64,000 nt of DNA from Cephalopachus bancanus (Eukaryota; Chordata; Mammalia; Primates; Tarsiidae), in assembly GCA_027257055.1 (NCBI GenBank), contig JAPVLO010000320.1, positions 558,001 to 622,000 of the forward strand. The letters run 5' to 3'. The notes below the pieces were generated by a model. It was not told the DNA's origin. It saw only the letters and a list, made by a program, of their open reading frames with translations, and did not search any database. Numbering within the stretch: position 1 is the first letter of the stretch; each line of letters starts with the position of its first letter. This document shows positions 36,605 through 48,535 of the stretch, piece by piece. Position numbers and translations under genes: made by a program.

Positions 36605-37673
36605 TACACTACCCCAAAAAACCTCTTTGAGGACAGGGGCCCTGACTTGTTCAGAGCTGTACCCTAATACCTAGCAGCATGCCTAGAACACGGTGGAAAC
36701 TCAACGACTCGTGGTTAATTAACCAGTTACTTGATTCTGAGAGGCTCTGGCCCCCCATTTGCTAGGGCAAATCCTAAGAAATGTGGCTACGTGCACTGGG
36801 CGCTCTCTATGTCCAATACCATAGCAAGAACGTCCACTGCTCAATCCCACGGAACTCCAGCCCTGTAAGTAGATCTGTTGGTCTCCATATTACAACTCAC
36901 GCTGAAGTTACCAGAGTCTCTTAGTTCTCAGGGCGCCTGAGGAGAAAGCAGTCCCAAGTACTTCAGCTTTTTCTCTGAAGCAGTTGGCCCTTCCCAGCTG
37001 TGATGGGGCCTCACCCCCAGCTCCTGCCATGGGACCTGGGGTATCAAGGCCCCTTAACTTCCCAGGACCACTCGTGCACTGCTTCGCCACAAAAACTCCT
37101 GGGACCCCCTCCTCAGGGGTCCTGGCAATTGTCTGCCTTTTGGGAAAAAAGTCCTCATATCTGTACAAGGTTTTCAGACCCATTTGCCCAATTAAACCCC
37201 ACTCCCTCACAGTTTTTTTAATCCTGGTCTCTGCTGTTTCCGTATTAAAGGAGTCTGTTTACTTACTAAGTCAACAAGAGTGACTCTTCCCCTCTCCTAG
37301 ATGCTCCCTGCTCTGGGACGTGGCCCCACGCCTGCCGCTGCCTGCCCCCATAATTCTCCAGCCAGGCCTGGCCAAAGTCAGGGCCACAGATGTTGTTTTC
37401 TCGGAGGGACAGCAGAGTTCTTTCAGGAAGACGTGCATTCCCAACAGGACAGAGAAGAGGAGGCACATCGGAGACCGCGGACAGCCGCGAGAGACCCAGG
37501 GACACGCACGGGAGGCATGCACTCGAGTGACAGCCAACGCGGTTCCAGTCATCACACAAGCACAGGGGCAGCCAGCGATCTCCCCAGAACTTAGTGCTTC
37601 AGTGAGAAGGGACTCTGACTGCTGGGAGCAGACATTCAGGAAAGCTGTGGGGAGGGAAGTCCGGCAAGCTTAC

Positions 37674-38042
37674 GGTACTTGGAACGGCTCCCGTGAGGTC
37701 AGGCTCCGAGGCTCTGCGGAGGTCCTCCGGGACGGGGGGGACCAGCGGAGGAGGTGGTGAGAAGGATGGTGGTGTCTGGCTAACGGGGGGGAGGGAGCCA
37801 GGGGCACTGGCTGGCTGGCTGTGGTGAGGCCGCCTCTGCAGATGAGGGGGAATGAAATCATCTAGAGTCGGGAAGGTCAGAGGTGAGGCGGCAGAGGCGG
37901 TCGCGGGGACTGTGGGGACGCGGCCCGGCGGCCCCAGAGATGCTGGAGGTCTGGCAGTGCCTTCGCGCCCTCTGTCAGTACTAACCAGGTAGAGAGGGAC
38001 AACTATGACCTCAGGCTGGGCTGGGCTGGAGGAAGTGGCGTC
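37674..38042 (-). CDS. SORBS1: SORBS1 proline-rich exon (123 codons)
   Basis: This 369-nt exon is phase 0-0. It begins DATSSSPAQPEVIVVPLYLV and contains FPTLDDFIPPHLQRRP, then SQTPPSFSPPPPLVPP, then PEDLRRASEPDLTGAVPST. It matches the human proline-rich segment closely. The acceptor is atttcctacag|GACGCC and the donor is AAGTACC|GTAAGC. PPSFSPPPPLVPP is a candidate SH3 or profilin/EVH1 ligand, and RRASEPDL looks like a basophilic kinase/14-3-3-type site. Both are motif-level inferences. The exon is GC-rich, unlike the flanking introns, and a plus-strand open frame over it is only its shadow. Confidence 0.97.
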
Positions 38043-38668
38043 CTGTAGGAAATAAGGGGGTCGTTATGCAAAGGGGCATGGCAGGGGGAAGGAACTCCAT
38101 ATCGAAACACTTGAGAGTGGACATGCAGTGATGCACTCTGAGAAATATGCAATCGGTGCCCTTTCCTCGGGGTACATGAGACAGGCGGTGCTAGCCAGCT
38201 GGCCCCCGGCTACTCCATGACACAGAGGGAGCGCCGGCCAACTTCACTTTCCATCCATCTATTTTTGAATCCTTTTAACACTTTGAGAGAGAGAAACAGA
38301 GAGAACACCAGGACAGGCAGGCAGGCTGTGTCGAGCCGCACAAAATCACCGCACAGCCAGAAAGCTTGGGAATGAATACGAGTTCTTTGGCGCCTTGTTA
38401 CAAAACATAAACACCCCAGATCTCACCATATTATTACTAGCCTGTGGATTCCATGCTCCGGCATACTTACACATTTACAGAAAGGAGAGAGAGGGAGAGA
38501 GACAAAGAGAGGACTGTGCTGAGGTATTTAGACAGAGGGACTGGGGAATAAAGCCACAGCAATATTAAGGAGGAAAGGGAGGGCAGGGCGGCCCAGTGAA
38601 CGACTGGGCAGCACGCGTCAGTTTAAAGAGATGGTGCAGAAGACACACAAACATTCCTAGTTCCTTGC
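38043..38668 (-). other. SORBS1: SORBS1 intron between candidate cassette and proline-rich exon
   Basis: 626 nt from a GC donor (GCAAGG) to cttatttcctacag. It is repeat-free in spite of the Alu load around it, and contains a purine-rich gaga run on the plus strand at 38478-38515. Confidence 0.7.
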
Positions 38669-39343
38669 CTTGGCTGGATAACTCGGCTGCAAAAGGTAAG
38701 GTTCTTTGCTCTTCTGGTTTTCGGGATCAGAGGTAACCTGGGGGCCTAGCACGAGTGGTCTCACTGCATCTGGGAGCGAAGCCCGAGTCCCCAGGGAAGG
38801 ACGCCCGCCACGGTTCACGGTATCTTTGCGGATGTCAGAGAACAGCTTGGCAGGGTCGGGAGGAGGAGCGGGGGGTGGCTTTCCTGTGCCGGTGGTGCGG
38901 GGGACAAGACCGGGAGCCGGTGCTCGGGTGTCCACAGCCTCCGAGGGAGTGCCTTTGGCCTGGTCACGTGCCACACGGGAGACCGCCGGGCAAATGTTAT
39001 TGGATAAACAAGGTACATATAAGCTGCTGACCTTTTTATTCCCAACTGCCGCATGACACGGGTTAGAGCTCACATTCTCACTATAAACCGCCCTGGTGGC
39101 TACAGAGTGGTGCCGGGGTTGGTATGAAGCACTGGGGAACCGGGAGTGTTCGGGAAGCCAAGGACCAGGGCACACCGCACCTTTGGGAGCCGATCCAGCC
39201 GCCGGGGGGACAGAGATGGGCTGGGGTCGTGCGGGGTTCTGCAGGCTGAGGGTGCTGGGAGGGACGTAAGGCTTTGGTGAGCTCCGGTAGAGAGAGTCCT
39301 TGTAGCTACTGTGGATGGTGGAGGGGTGCCATGCAAAGCGGTC
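38669..39343 (-). CDS. SORBS1: Candidate 225-codon cassette exon of SORBS1 with GC donor
   Basis: The frame stays open across 675 nt and starts DRFAWHPSTIHSSYKDS. The acceptor follows a long pyrimidine run (ccccttctccccaaaaag|GACCGC). The only donor that fits both frame and consensus is the non-canonical AGCCAAG|GCAAGG. The exon is phase 0-0, which matches the phase 0 end of 44712-44824 and the phase 0 start of 37674-38042, so inclusion keeps the SORBS1 frame. If the donor is not used, translation stops after three more codons (Ala-Arg-Asn). The peptide is Pro/Ser rich, with KPYVPPSTLSL, RPQPISVPPAAG and a GKPPPAPPPDPAKLF core typical of SH3 or EVH1 ligands. It is absent from the shorter human SORBS1 protein I remember. 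It may be a known long isoform that I cannot recall. Confidence 0.72.
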
Positions 39344-39496
39344 CTTTTTGGGGAGAAGGGGGTGTGGGGGAGAGAGAACCTGCAGCCGTATTTTCAAGAC
39401 ACGATATCAAGCAGGGAAAAAAGAAAGAAGGGGGAAATGGGAAGAAGGAGCACCATTAGAAACAGCAACATAACATGATCCGAAGAAAATACAACT

Positions 39497-39655
39497 TTTT
39501 TTTTAAGAGACACCGTCTTGCTCTGTTGCCCAAGCTGGAGCGCAATGGCGCCATCATAGCTCACTGTAGCCTCGAACTCCTGGCCTCAAGCCATCCTTCC
39601 GCCGCCTCAGTCCCCCAAGCTGGGACTACAGGCGTGCACCACCACACCACACCCA
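39497..39655 (-). mobile_element. Alu-like monomer or left arm
   Basis: One arm, close to the candidate cassette acceptor (about 155 nt upstream in the transcript). Confidence 0.87.
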
Positions 39656-40763
39656 ACATCCCGCTAATGAAAGAGCAATTCGTGATATGACTTGAAGCAA
39701 ACCCTCAGGTTAGACGCCTCGTGGTGCCCACATTTCTCTTCTGGGTAAAGTCAGAGACCTGATCACACTCACCGAAGAGTCAGGTCTGACTCCCCTTTGC
39801 CTCCCAGGGAGGCTAAGCCCAGCCCATAGGAGGCTACATGCCAAGTTCGTTTGGACACCAGTCCTTGGGTGACTGCACCTTTATTATCCCTCCTGACTCG
39901 AGAAGGGCGCCATAGTAACTAAATGCCAGTGGGGGGAGCCCCAAAGCCCCCAATTCCCTCTCAAATCTCTTTTTCTCAAGACCCTTCTCTTTAAGCCTTG
40001 GGCTTTAAAAGTCTAAGCTCGCTGGAACTCTTTTGAGTGCCTTTCATTCTTTCCCTTGGGAAAAGGAGGCTTGGAAGAACCATCTTTATTTGTGTTCACA
40101 GGAGACAGATGTCTTAATTGAGTCACTGAGATTTAGCACTCAGTTCCATAAGCATAACAAATCAAAGCTCACCACGAAGAGAATGATAAGGATTTCTGAA
40201 TACACATGCGCTTTTTCTCAAAGGAAACAATTTGAGGGAACTAATTATTAGAAGGAAGACAGCATGAGATTAAAAACACAGTCACCCATTTTTGATGCAA
40301 ACAGAAATAGGGACCAGGCAATGAAGCATTTGATTGGAGGACTGGATGGACTGTGCCTGGTTTATCAAAATCCAGCCTCATCCCCCTGCCATCCTGTCCA
40401 CCACCCGCGAGTCAGTCCTAGAGACAAATCATCAGACTCATGGCCTCAGCCTGAAGCTCTGGTTACAGGTTCAGAGGTTCGTGTCCCATTCCCTCTCCCG
40501 TCAACCCCGCTCCTCCTTGGGTCTCAGTGGGGCAGAGGGTCAGGAAATGGAGTGACTCTCCAGACTGATCCTCACTTCGATGAGAGTCCTCGGCCCACCA
40601 TGGCTCAACTGGGAATCAGACTGGGAAATGAGAAAAGGTCATTTTCCTAGATTTTTTTTTACTGGTCCCTATTTTCAAGATGTCCCAATACTAGAGGAAA
40701 ACCAGACCCTCCTCCAAATTGCACACATGAGGTATATTAGAGTTCGGTCAATAGCTAGTAAGC

Positions 40764-41050
40764 TGGGCTCGGTGGCTCAGCCTGTCGTCCCGCGCCTTTG
40801 GGAGGCTGAGGTGAATGGATTGCCTGAGCCTGCGGGTTCGAGACCCACCTGGGCAGCGAGACCTCATCTCTACAATAAATCAAAAAATTAGCCGGGCGTG
40901 GTAGCGTGCGCCTGTAGTTCTGGCTACTAGGAAGGCTGAGGTGGAAGGATCGCCGGAGCCCAGCAGGTCGAGGCTGCGGCGGCCAGGAACAGCCACTGCA
41001 CTCCAGTCTGAGCGACAGTGAGACTCCAACTCAAAAAAAAAAAAAAAAAA
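40764..41050 (+). mobile_element. Alu dimer, young type, 12-bp duplication
   Basis: aatagctagtaa flanks both ends. Little CpG decay, and the short ctgggcagcgagacctc linker. Confidence 0.96.
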
Positions 41051-41129
41051 TAGCTAGTAAATGGGTTATGACCAAAAACGGGGAAGGTGCAAGGCTCTGG
41101 GCCTATTTAGGGGATGTATTTTATTTTAT

Positions 41130-41417
41130 TTTTATTCCTTTTGAGTCAGAGTCTCACTCTGTTGCCCAGGCTGGAGTGCAGTGGCATGATCACAGCCACT
41201 GCAGCCTTGACCTGCTGGGCTCAAACGATCCTTTCACCTCAGCCTTCCAAGTAGTCACAGGCATGTGACACCAGGCCTGGTTAATTTTTTTTTTAATTGT
41301 AAAGACAAGGTCTTGCCAGGTTGCCCAGGCTGGTCTCAAACCCCTGGTCTCAGGTAATCCTCTCGTCTCAGCCTCCCAAAGTGCTGGGATTACAGGCATG
41401 AGCCACTGCACCTGGCT
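41130..41417 (-). mobile_element. Alu dimer
   Basis: Intermediate divergence, with a 10-nt gap at gtagtcacaggc. Confidence 0.94.
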
Positions 41418-42846
41418 TTGTTATTTATTTTATTTTTATATTTGTGGAGTACAGGTGGCATGGGTAAGGAAGGATGGATATGTGAAAAACAAAAGTGTGT
41501 AAGAGTCTGGATTAGAATATCAACCCTGAAACAGTAAGTAACCCATCCCTTAAACTCAGTTTTCAAGGAATAAGATGAATGGAAAAACAGCTGTATGAGC
41601 ATCCTCGGTTAACTTGATGCCTGTCCCTTCCACAGGGTGCCCATGATGGTGTCAGTGAAATGAGGCTGTAAGCACCAGCCAAAACGCCAAAACGAACTGC
41701 TGCTCTCCAGCCATCAGCAACAGCAAAAGCCTTCAGATGGACTCACCTGGTTTCGATGAATTCAGACTGGAGGTCGGGGCATGTTTACAGACTAAACGAT
41801 GCCCTCCAGAAACAAAACACTTGGACCAGCATGCGCCAAAGCGGACTGCTGGGTAAGCTGATAATGGCCATAGGGAGGTAAGCAAAAGGCCGTTTGATTT
41901 GGGGGTAGATTTACTTTTGCTTTGAGCTCAAATGTCCCACATGTGATTTCTTCTTTTCCAAAGATAGAAATCAGTTTCAATGAGTTTTTAACTCAATTCG
42001 GCCACAGCCATATATGGTGCCACGGCTCAGGCATGAGCCCTCCCAGGGCTCTGACCCTGTGGGGAAGACGCTTCCCGAAAACATCCACTGTACACCCAAA
42101 GCCAAAGCTCTTCTGGTCCTGGAGCTCCTATTAGTCGCAAAGAACAAGTGGGCGAGGTGCCTTTACAAACTAAAAGGGACTACTTTTTGTTTTATCACAA
42201 ACACCGTAGGAACCACACAGGGGGTCTGTACTCTGCCCAGCTGGCTACTAATGAAATATCATTTATCCTTTTTAGAAAATAAGTCAGTGAAAAAATGAGG
42301 CTTCTCAAAAAATCTGGTAGGTTTCTGGTTTATACAGTTCTAGAAACTACCAATTCCCACCTCCACTGGGGACCACCAAGATAACGATGACGTCAGAGAG
42401 AGGAAAGCTCTGGTTGGTTTCCTGTGACTGGGGGTGGAGAAGGCAGTGCAGCAGATCCAGGCCAGCAGGACACAGGATTTCCACCTGGCCCCTGGGTCTC
42501 CTAGACCCCAACTCAGTCCTTGTAAGGCGATGTCAGGCCTGCAGGTGTCTGAGAGCCTTCTACAGCAGAAACCAAGTAAGGCGGTCACCAGCCCACCTTG
42601 GTTTTGTCTAAGCCGCTGCAACTTATAGCTCTGTCAGGGGCTATGCAGACAAGAAGTCATGCTTCCATTCAGAAAACACATAAGAGGCAACACGTGACAC
42701 CTGAAGTTTTTTGAAATTCAATGACCGATTTTACACTGAATATGCACAATAATGCCTCTATGTCAGCACTTTGCCAAGATCCCTTTAAGAAGCTGCAGCA
42801 AAAAGAAAATTCTTGGATAGTAGTGACAGATAAGAAAACACACTCA

Positions 42847-43136
42847 GCCGGGTTCGGTGGCTCAGCCTGTAATCCCGCGCCTTTGGGAGGCTGAGGTGAG
42901 TGGATTGCCTGAGCCCGCAGGTTCGAGACCCGCCTGGGCAGCGAGACCTCATCTCTACAATAAATCAAAAAAATCAGCCGGGCGTGGTAGCGCATGCCTG
43001 TAATTCGGCTCCTTGGAAGGCTGAGGTGGAAGGATCACCAGAGCCCAGCAGGTCGAGGCTGCGGTGGCCGGGAGCGGCCACTGCACTCCAGTCTGGGCAA
43101 CAGAGTGAGACTCCAACTCAAAAAAAAAAAAAAAAG
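42847..43136 (+). mobile_element. Alu dimer, young type, 14-bp duplication
   Basis: aagaaaacacactc at 42832-42845 and after the A tail. Confidence 0.96.
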
Positions 43137-44380
43137 AAAACACACTCTTTGTAAAAGATGTTGCAGGATGCTCACCTTGTTACGAGGCTCACCCTCATAG
43201 GACCCACGAGGGCAATGTTTAAGTGATCTGAACACAACAGAGATGCTGAATAAAGCTGTGTTAAATAAATGTATCTATGGGAACTTTTATGTATTTCACA
43301 TGCTCTTAAAATTATCTTTTTAAAAGAGCTGCTTGAGAAGCCAAAAGGAATAACTGAGTTACCCTTTGGTGTAAGGCACTGATCGTGGAAGAAGATGTGC
43401 GTCCACATCTGCTTTGAATTAACCAGCATTGTTCCTTTATCTACACAGAGCTCACCGTATCCATCCTGACATGGCTGAGAAGGAAGGGTGCCACCCACAG
43501 GCAGCCAGTTTACACACACTGGGAGAGACGTTAGGGGGAAACGATGGCATGTCATTTACCTCCCCAATCCCTGTGTCTAATGAGGCCTGCAGGACGCCAG
43601 GCACAGTCCCAGCTCCTGGTTCTAACCAGTGGCCACGGATGCATGGACTGAACTCAGGGAGGGAAGTCATGATGGGTGGCAGAACGCTTTCAGTGTGCTG
43701 CTGGGTACATGAGGGAAACAGTTAAGCAAGCAACTCCCAGCCAGGAGACAGGAGTCTACAGAGAGGGAGGAAGACATCTCTGGTTCAGTTTCATTTCAGC
43801 AGCCAGTGCAATGTCATGTTCTCAGAAGCAGGAGCCAGAGGATCCCTGGAGAAGAGGGGTGGGAGCAAGGAAGGACCTGTGGAGTTTCTGGACTCATGAA
43901 AGGAAGGCACAAGGTAGCAGACCACACGAGGAAGGCATTTCTGCAAGGGTTTGCGAACGGCACAGCTTCCTCTACAAGAAAAGACTGCTAAAAGATGTGG
44001 TTCCTCCATGTAAAAACATTCTTCTCAGATCACCTCAATTAAAACGGGGTCTATTCCTTTCATCAAACAGCAAAGCAGCAACAGGGAGGGGAAGGAAGAA
44101 AGATCAGGAAAACCACCTAGGGAGAAAGACTTAAGCAAAATTAGTCTTACTACAACTTTTACCCGGTCGGGATTTTCTTGGACCGGGTGGAGCTGGGCTG
44201 TTTAAGTCACACGGTGCTGCCATTTTTTACTTCCATCTGCCTCTTTCTGGGCTGCTGGAGTTGGCTGTGGCTACCTGTTCTTAATCCATGCGGATACAAT
44301 TGCTGGAGTTCTTACAGACCCAACTCCAGAAAATCACTGGGATCAACACACGATGCACTCTTCTTGCAAATATTATGAAG

Positions 44381-44402
44381 TGTTTTGTTTTGTTTTGTTT
44401 TT
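44381..44402. repeat. TTTTG tandem repeat
   Basis: Four units of tgttt on the plus strand, ending just before a short A run. Confidence 0.85.
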
Positions 44403-44711
44403 AAAAAAACAGGTTCAGGCCTTTTCCCCTGCTTGTTCAAGGCTAAATGGATTCCCTCTTTCAGAACATTTCCATATCAAACCTGGAAAACATCAGCCCA
44501 ACCTAATCCCATGCCTCTGCTCGCTCCCCTGCCCTTGACCTCAACTGTTCCCTAATTCTGGTTCTTGTAGAGCTTTGACCAGAGTTGCCCAAAAGCTTGA
44601 ACCCTATTCCATAAGACAGCTGGACTAGCAGAAAGTCACAAGTCTAAGCTCAAGGACTCAAAAACAGGTACCCCTCACCAGTCCCCACCCTGCCCGCGGG
44701 CACACGCCTAC

Positions 44712-44824
44712 CTGGGGCTTGTCGGAAGGAAGGTTGGGATGTACACTTCGGTAGCCCTTGGCAGCGAGCGAAGAGGGCTGGGCATTTCCATTGGCATCAG
44801 CACTGGAAGAAAGTCTCCACTCAT
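44712..44824 (-). CDS. SORBS1: SORBS1 exon, DEWRLSSSADANGNAQ segment
   Basis: This 113-nt exon encodes DEWRLSSSADANGNAQ, PSSLAAKGYRSVHP and NLPSDKPQ, nearly identical to human. The acceptor has a long T/C tract ending tttctcag|ATGAGTGG, and the donor is CCCCAG|GTAGGCG. It enters in phase 1 and leaves in phase 0. The next exon used can therefore be either the 675-nt cassette at 38669 or the exon at 37674, both of which start in phase 0. Confidence 0.96.
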
Positions 44825-44940
44825 CTGAGAAACGGGGGGGAAAAATACCCTCTCACTCACAGGGAACACACCCTAGTTCCCCTCTATCTGGGGGTCCCTG
44901 GTGGAAGGCGGGGCCAATAAGAATGCAAGAGAAACCGTAC
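44825..44940 (-). other. SORBS1: SORBS1 short intron (116 nt)
   Basis: Begins GTACGG and ends tttctcag after a run of C. It separates the 27-nt microexon from the next exon and contains no repeats. Confidence 0.9.
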
Positions 44941-44967
44941 CTGTGGAGGAAGTCTCTGGCTCCAGAC
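44941..44967 (-). CDS. SORBS1: SORBS1 27-nt microexon
   Basis: This exon is only 27 nt and encodes GLEPETSST; human has GLEPEPSSA at this place. The acceptor is cacgcgtag|GTCTGG, with a short pyrimidine tract, and the donor is CACAG|GTACGG. Phase is 1-1. The next exon begins only 116 nt downstream. An exon this short, with a UAG acceptor and next to such a short intron, probably depends on splicing enhancers or recognition across the intron. Confidence 0.93.
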
Positions 44968-45634
44968 CTACGCGTGGTGCAGGAAGGACGAAAACAAGAA
45001 GAAAAACAGAAATGGTTACATTTGCAGGAAACAAGCATGAACTGCAAAGAAGGATGAAAATCCAGCACCCCGTTGTCTGACACAGAATGCCCTCAGTCAC
45101 GATGGCCTGATTACCATAGGAACCCACTCTAAACCATGATGTGCTCACAGGCGCTGACCTTTGAAAACACAAGGCTCACATTCACAGGAATGAAGAAACA
45201 ATTGTTACTTGACATTCTTATTTTACAGACAAAAAGGCAACAGAACTCTCTGCTGTCCGGTCTCCACTCGCTAACTCTCCTTCCCCTTCTTCGAGCCTGC
45301 TGTAGGCTCAGGGACCGCACCTCATTAGCAGGCTGGGCTAACGAACAGGCCCGGGAGACGGAGAAGTGGATAAACGCTTTTTCCAGGGTTAGGGGTAGAG
45401 CATGACTCAAGCCCAGAGCTATCTGCTGTGATAAGGACTTTTCTTTCCTCCCTGTCTGCTTTTCTTCTTTCCATTAAATGAACCGCATAAACATTTCAAA
45501 ATCCAATCACCCTTCCTGAGTGTCCATCACATTCCAAAGCACCCTAGTGCCCTGTCAGCCTTCCCAGCCATTGCCCAATGCACTTCAGAGACCCCCAAAC
45601 CTCTCCTCATTTGACCCACGTTCCACCACGAGGT

Positions 45635-45870
45635 CGTGGAGCACAGTGGTTACAAGGTCGGCTGGGAGGGCAGCTGGGCCTCGATGCAAATCCTGACTCC
45701 ACCACCTATGGGGAGTCTGTGACGCTGGGCAAGTTATAAGCCTCAGTTTTCTTGTCTGAAAACTGGGGATCATGATAGGCCTGCTTCCTAAGTGTTGTCA
45801 TAAGACTTAAATGATGCAGTGCAGGCAAGACTGTCTACTGAGCACAGAGCCTGGTAAAGCACTGGACATG
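45635..45870 (+). mobile_element. MIR
   Basis: cctgactccaccacctatgg, gcaagttataagcctcag and gagcacagagcctggtaaagc in MIR order. Confidence 0.88.
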
Positions 45871-45937
45871 CTTTCTTTCTTTATCTTCTGCATTATCTCT
45901 TGTCTCTACTCTCTGTCCCCCACCTAGGCCCAGGACG

Positions 45938-46268
45938 GGCAAACTTTTTCTATAAAGGGCCAGACAGTAAATATTTTAGGTTTTATGGGCCATATGGTCT
46001 CAGTCGCAGCTATTCAACTCTGTCATCCTAGCACAAAAGCAACCGCAGATGACATGTAAACGAACGAGCACGGCCGAGTTCCAATAAACCTTTATTTATG
46101 GACACTAAAATTTGAATTTCATGTAATTTTCACGTGGCATACAATATCATTCTTCTTTTGATTTTTTTTTCAACCACTTAAAAATGTGAAAGCCATTCTT
46201 AGCTCAAGGGCTGTACAAAGACAGGCGTGGACCAGACTCTGCACAGGGCCAAGGTTTGCCAAGCCCCA
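45938..46268 (+). mobile_element. hAT (MER1/Charlie group) non-autonomous element
   Basis: Starts gggcaaactttttctataaagggccagac and ends ccaaggtttgcc, so the outer termini are inverted. cgcagctattcaactctg and aataaacctttattta are the family's core. Subfamily name uncertain. Confidence 0.8.
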
Positions 46269-46429
46269 ATCCAGTCAGGCCTTTATTCCTCCTTCTGCCT
46301 GGTGCTTCCTCTCGCCTCTCCGTGTCGAGATTAAGAGGACCAACACTGCAACTCTCACAGCCAAGCCTCCATGTCCCTGTGGGTCCCTCAGGGGCTAGAG
46401 GTGGGCTTTCCAGATGTCCAGCTCAGATG

Positions 46430-46660
46430 GACAAACATTTATCAGACACCTTCCCAAGTGCCAGACACTGTAAGTCACTTTTGCATCTACTTAGTACTTT
46501 GTTTAATGTACCCAACAACTCTGTGAGGTAGAGGACCACTCTACTTCATGGAGGAGGGAACAGAGAGGTCAATTGGCTCGCCCAGAGTCACACAGTCAGG
46601 AAGTGACAAAGCAGTCAGCCTCAGTCTCCAGGATCCAAGGGCAGTCCCCTACCTACCACT
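46430..46660 (-). mobile_element. MIR, reversed
   Basis: ccaagtgccagacactgtaag, then ggctcgcccagagtcacacagtcagg. Confidence 0.82.
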
Positions 46661-46782
46661 CACGGCTTCAACCGTACCATCAGCCACAAAGCAGAAGCTA
46701 TGCTCCGGGGCTGGTGGGAGCCGAAAAGAGCCGAGGGAAAGGTGAGGCAGTGCAGAGCCTGAGTGATCTGCCTCCACTGGCA

Positions 46783-46917
46783 GGGTTTGTTGAAAGCCCG
46801 ATCTCTGGGCCCCACTTCCTGAGATTCTGATTGAGAGGTAAGGCCCAAGAGTTTGCATTTCTGATGAGTTGCCAGGCTGCTGGACCATAGCCCACGCTTT
46901 GAGAACCACTGATATAA
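46783..46917 (+). mobile_element. MER5A relic
   Basis: Includes gggccccacttcctgagattctgattg and ends in gctttgagaaccactg, the terminal repeat. Confidence 0.8.
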
Positions 46918-46937
46918 GGCACACTCAAAAACATCCT

Positions 46938-47290
<353 letters not shown>

Positions 47291-47376
47291 ATTATTCTGG
47301 AAAACTAACTGCATCCATTTTTTCTTATTCTTCCCCATCTAAAACAGTTTTTAGATTCAGTTATCTATGTATCAAT

Positions 47377-47414
47377 CTACCTACCTACCTACCTACCTAC
47401 TTATTTACTTATTT
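47377..47414. repeat. CTAC tandem repeat
   Basis: Six ctac units then ttatttacttattt. Sits at the tail of the Alu at 47415. Confidence 0.92.
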
Positions 47415-47692
47415 AGAGTTGGGGTCTCATTCTGTTGCTCAGGCTGGAGGGCAGTGGTATGATCATGGCTCACCACTGCCTCGATCTCCTGGGTTTAAGC
47501 GATCCTTCTGCCTCAGCCTCCTGAGTGTCTGGGACTACAGGCATGTGCCACTACACCCAGCTAATTGTTTTTTTAAATTTTTGTAGACGAGGTCTCACTA
47601 GGTTACCTAGGCTGGTCTCGAACTCCTGAACTCACACAATCCTCCCACCTCCCCAAGTGCTGGGATTACAGGCATGAGCCGCTGGGCCCAAC
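47415..47692 (-). mobile_element. Alu dimer with tail-derived CTAC repeat
   Basis: The reversed tail has become CTAC and TTAT/TACT repeats at 47377-47414. Confidence 0.94.
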
Positions 47693-47826
47693 TGACTATT
47701 CTTTTAGAATGCTGCCTGTGACATTTCTGCAATTCCCTTATTCACAGTGATGTCTCCCTCCACCCTCCCAACAACCCAAGCACATACAGTTGGCCCTTGG
47801 TATCTGCATATAAAAAACAAAATACA

Positions 47827-48117
47827 GCCGGGCTCGGTGGCTCAGCCTGTAATCCCGCGCCTTTTGGAGGCTGAGGTGAGTGGATTGCCTGAGCCCGCGG
47901 GTTCGAGACCCGCCTGGGCAGCGCATCTCTACAATAAATCAAAAAATCAGCCGGGCGGTGGTAGCGCATGCCTGTAATTTCAGCTACTTGGAAGACTGAG
48001 GCGGAAGGATTGCTGGAGCCCTGGCTGGTCGAGGCTGCGGTGGCCGGGAGCGGCCACTGCACTCCAGTCTGGGCGACAGAGTGAGACTCCAACTCAAAAA
48101 AAAAAAAAAAAAAAAGA
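47827..48117 (+). mobile_element. Alu dimer, young type
   Basis: Starts gccgggctcggtggctcag and has the short linker, ctgggcagcgcatctc, with a 20-A tail. Confidence 0.96.
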
Positions 48118-48535
48118 CAATACAACAACAACAAAAAATAATGTTTTTTTTAAAAAAGAGTATAACAACCATTTACATCGTATTAGTTACAGGTAATCTA
48201 GAGATGATTTAAAGTGACAGGAGGATGTACATAGATTATATTTGAATATTATGCCATTTTACATAAGAAACTTGAGTATCCAAGAATTTTGGTATCTGTG
48301 GGGGTTCTGAAACCAATCCCTGGTGAATACTGAGGGATATGGTTGGGAAATTTGCAGAACTTGTGTTTCGCTCACATTATAACAATGTACTGACTTGTGT
48401 GACCAGGGGCAAGTTCACGAACCATACTAACTTTCACTTTCTCACCTATACAATATAATCCTGACCTGATATACTCCTTACAGGGTTGCTGGGGAACCAG
48501 AGATCAATACATGGAAGTATCTCTAGAAGCGCCAT

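Larger units (their letters stand above)
39344..44711 (-). other. SORBS1: SORBS1 intron upstream of candidate cassette
   Basis: Holds an Alu monomer and three Alu dimers. Unique stretches 39660-40760, 41470-42830 and 43150-44700 show no exon I recognise. Confidence 0.8.

Noticed and set aside
37320..37760. 146-aa plus-strand open frame
   Set aside because: Partly antisense to the proline-rich SORBS1 exon; GC-rich sequence makes it open by chance.
47377..47414. CRISPR-like regular repeat
   Set aside because: It is a simple CTAC microsatellite with no spacers, in a primate genome.
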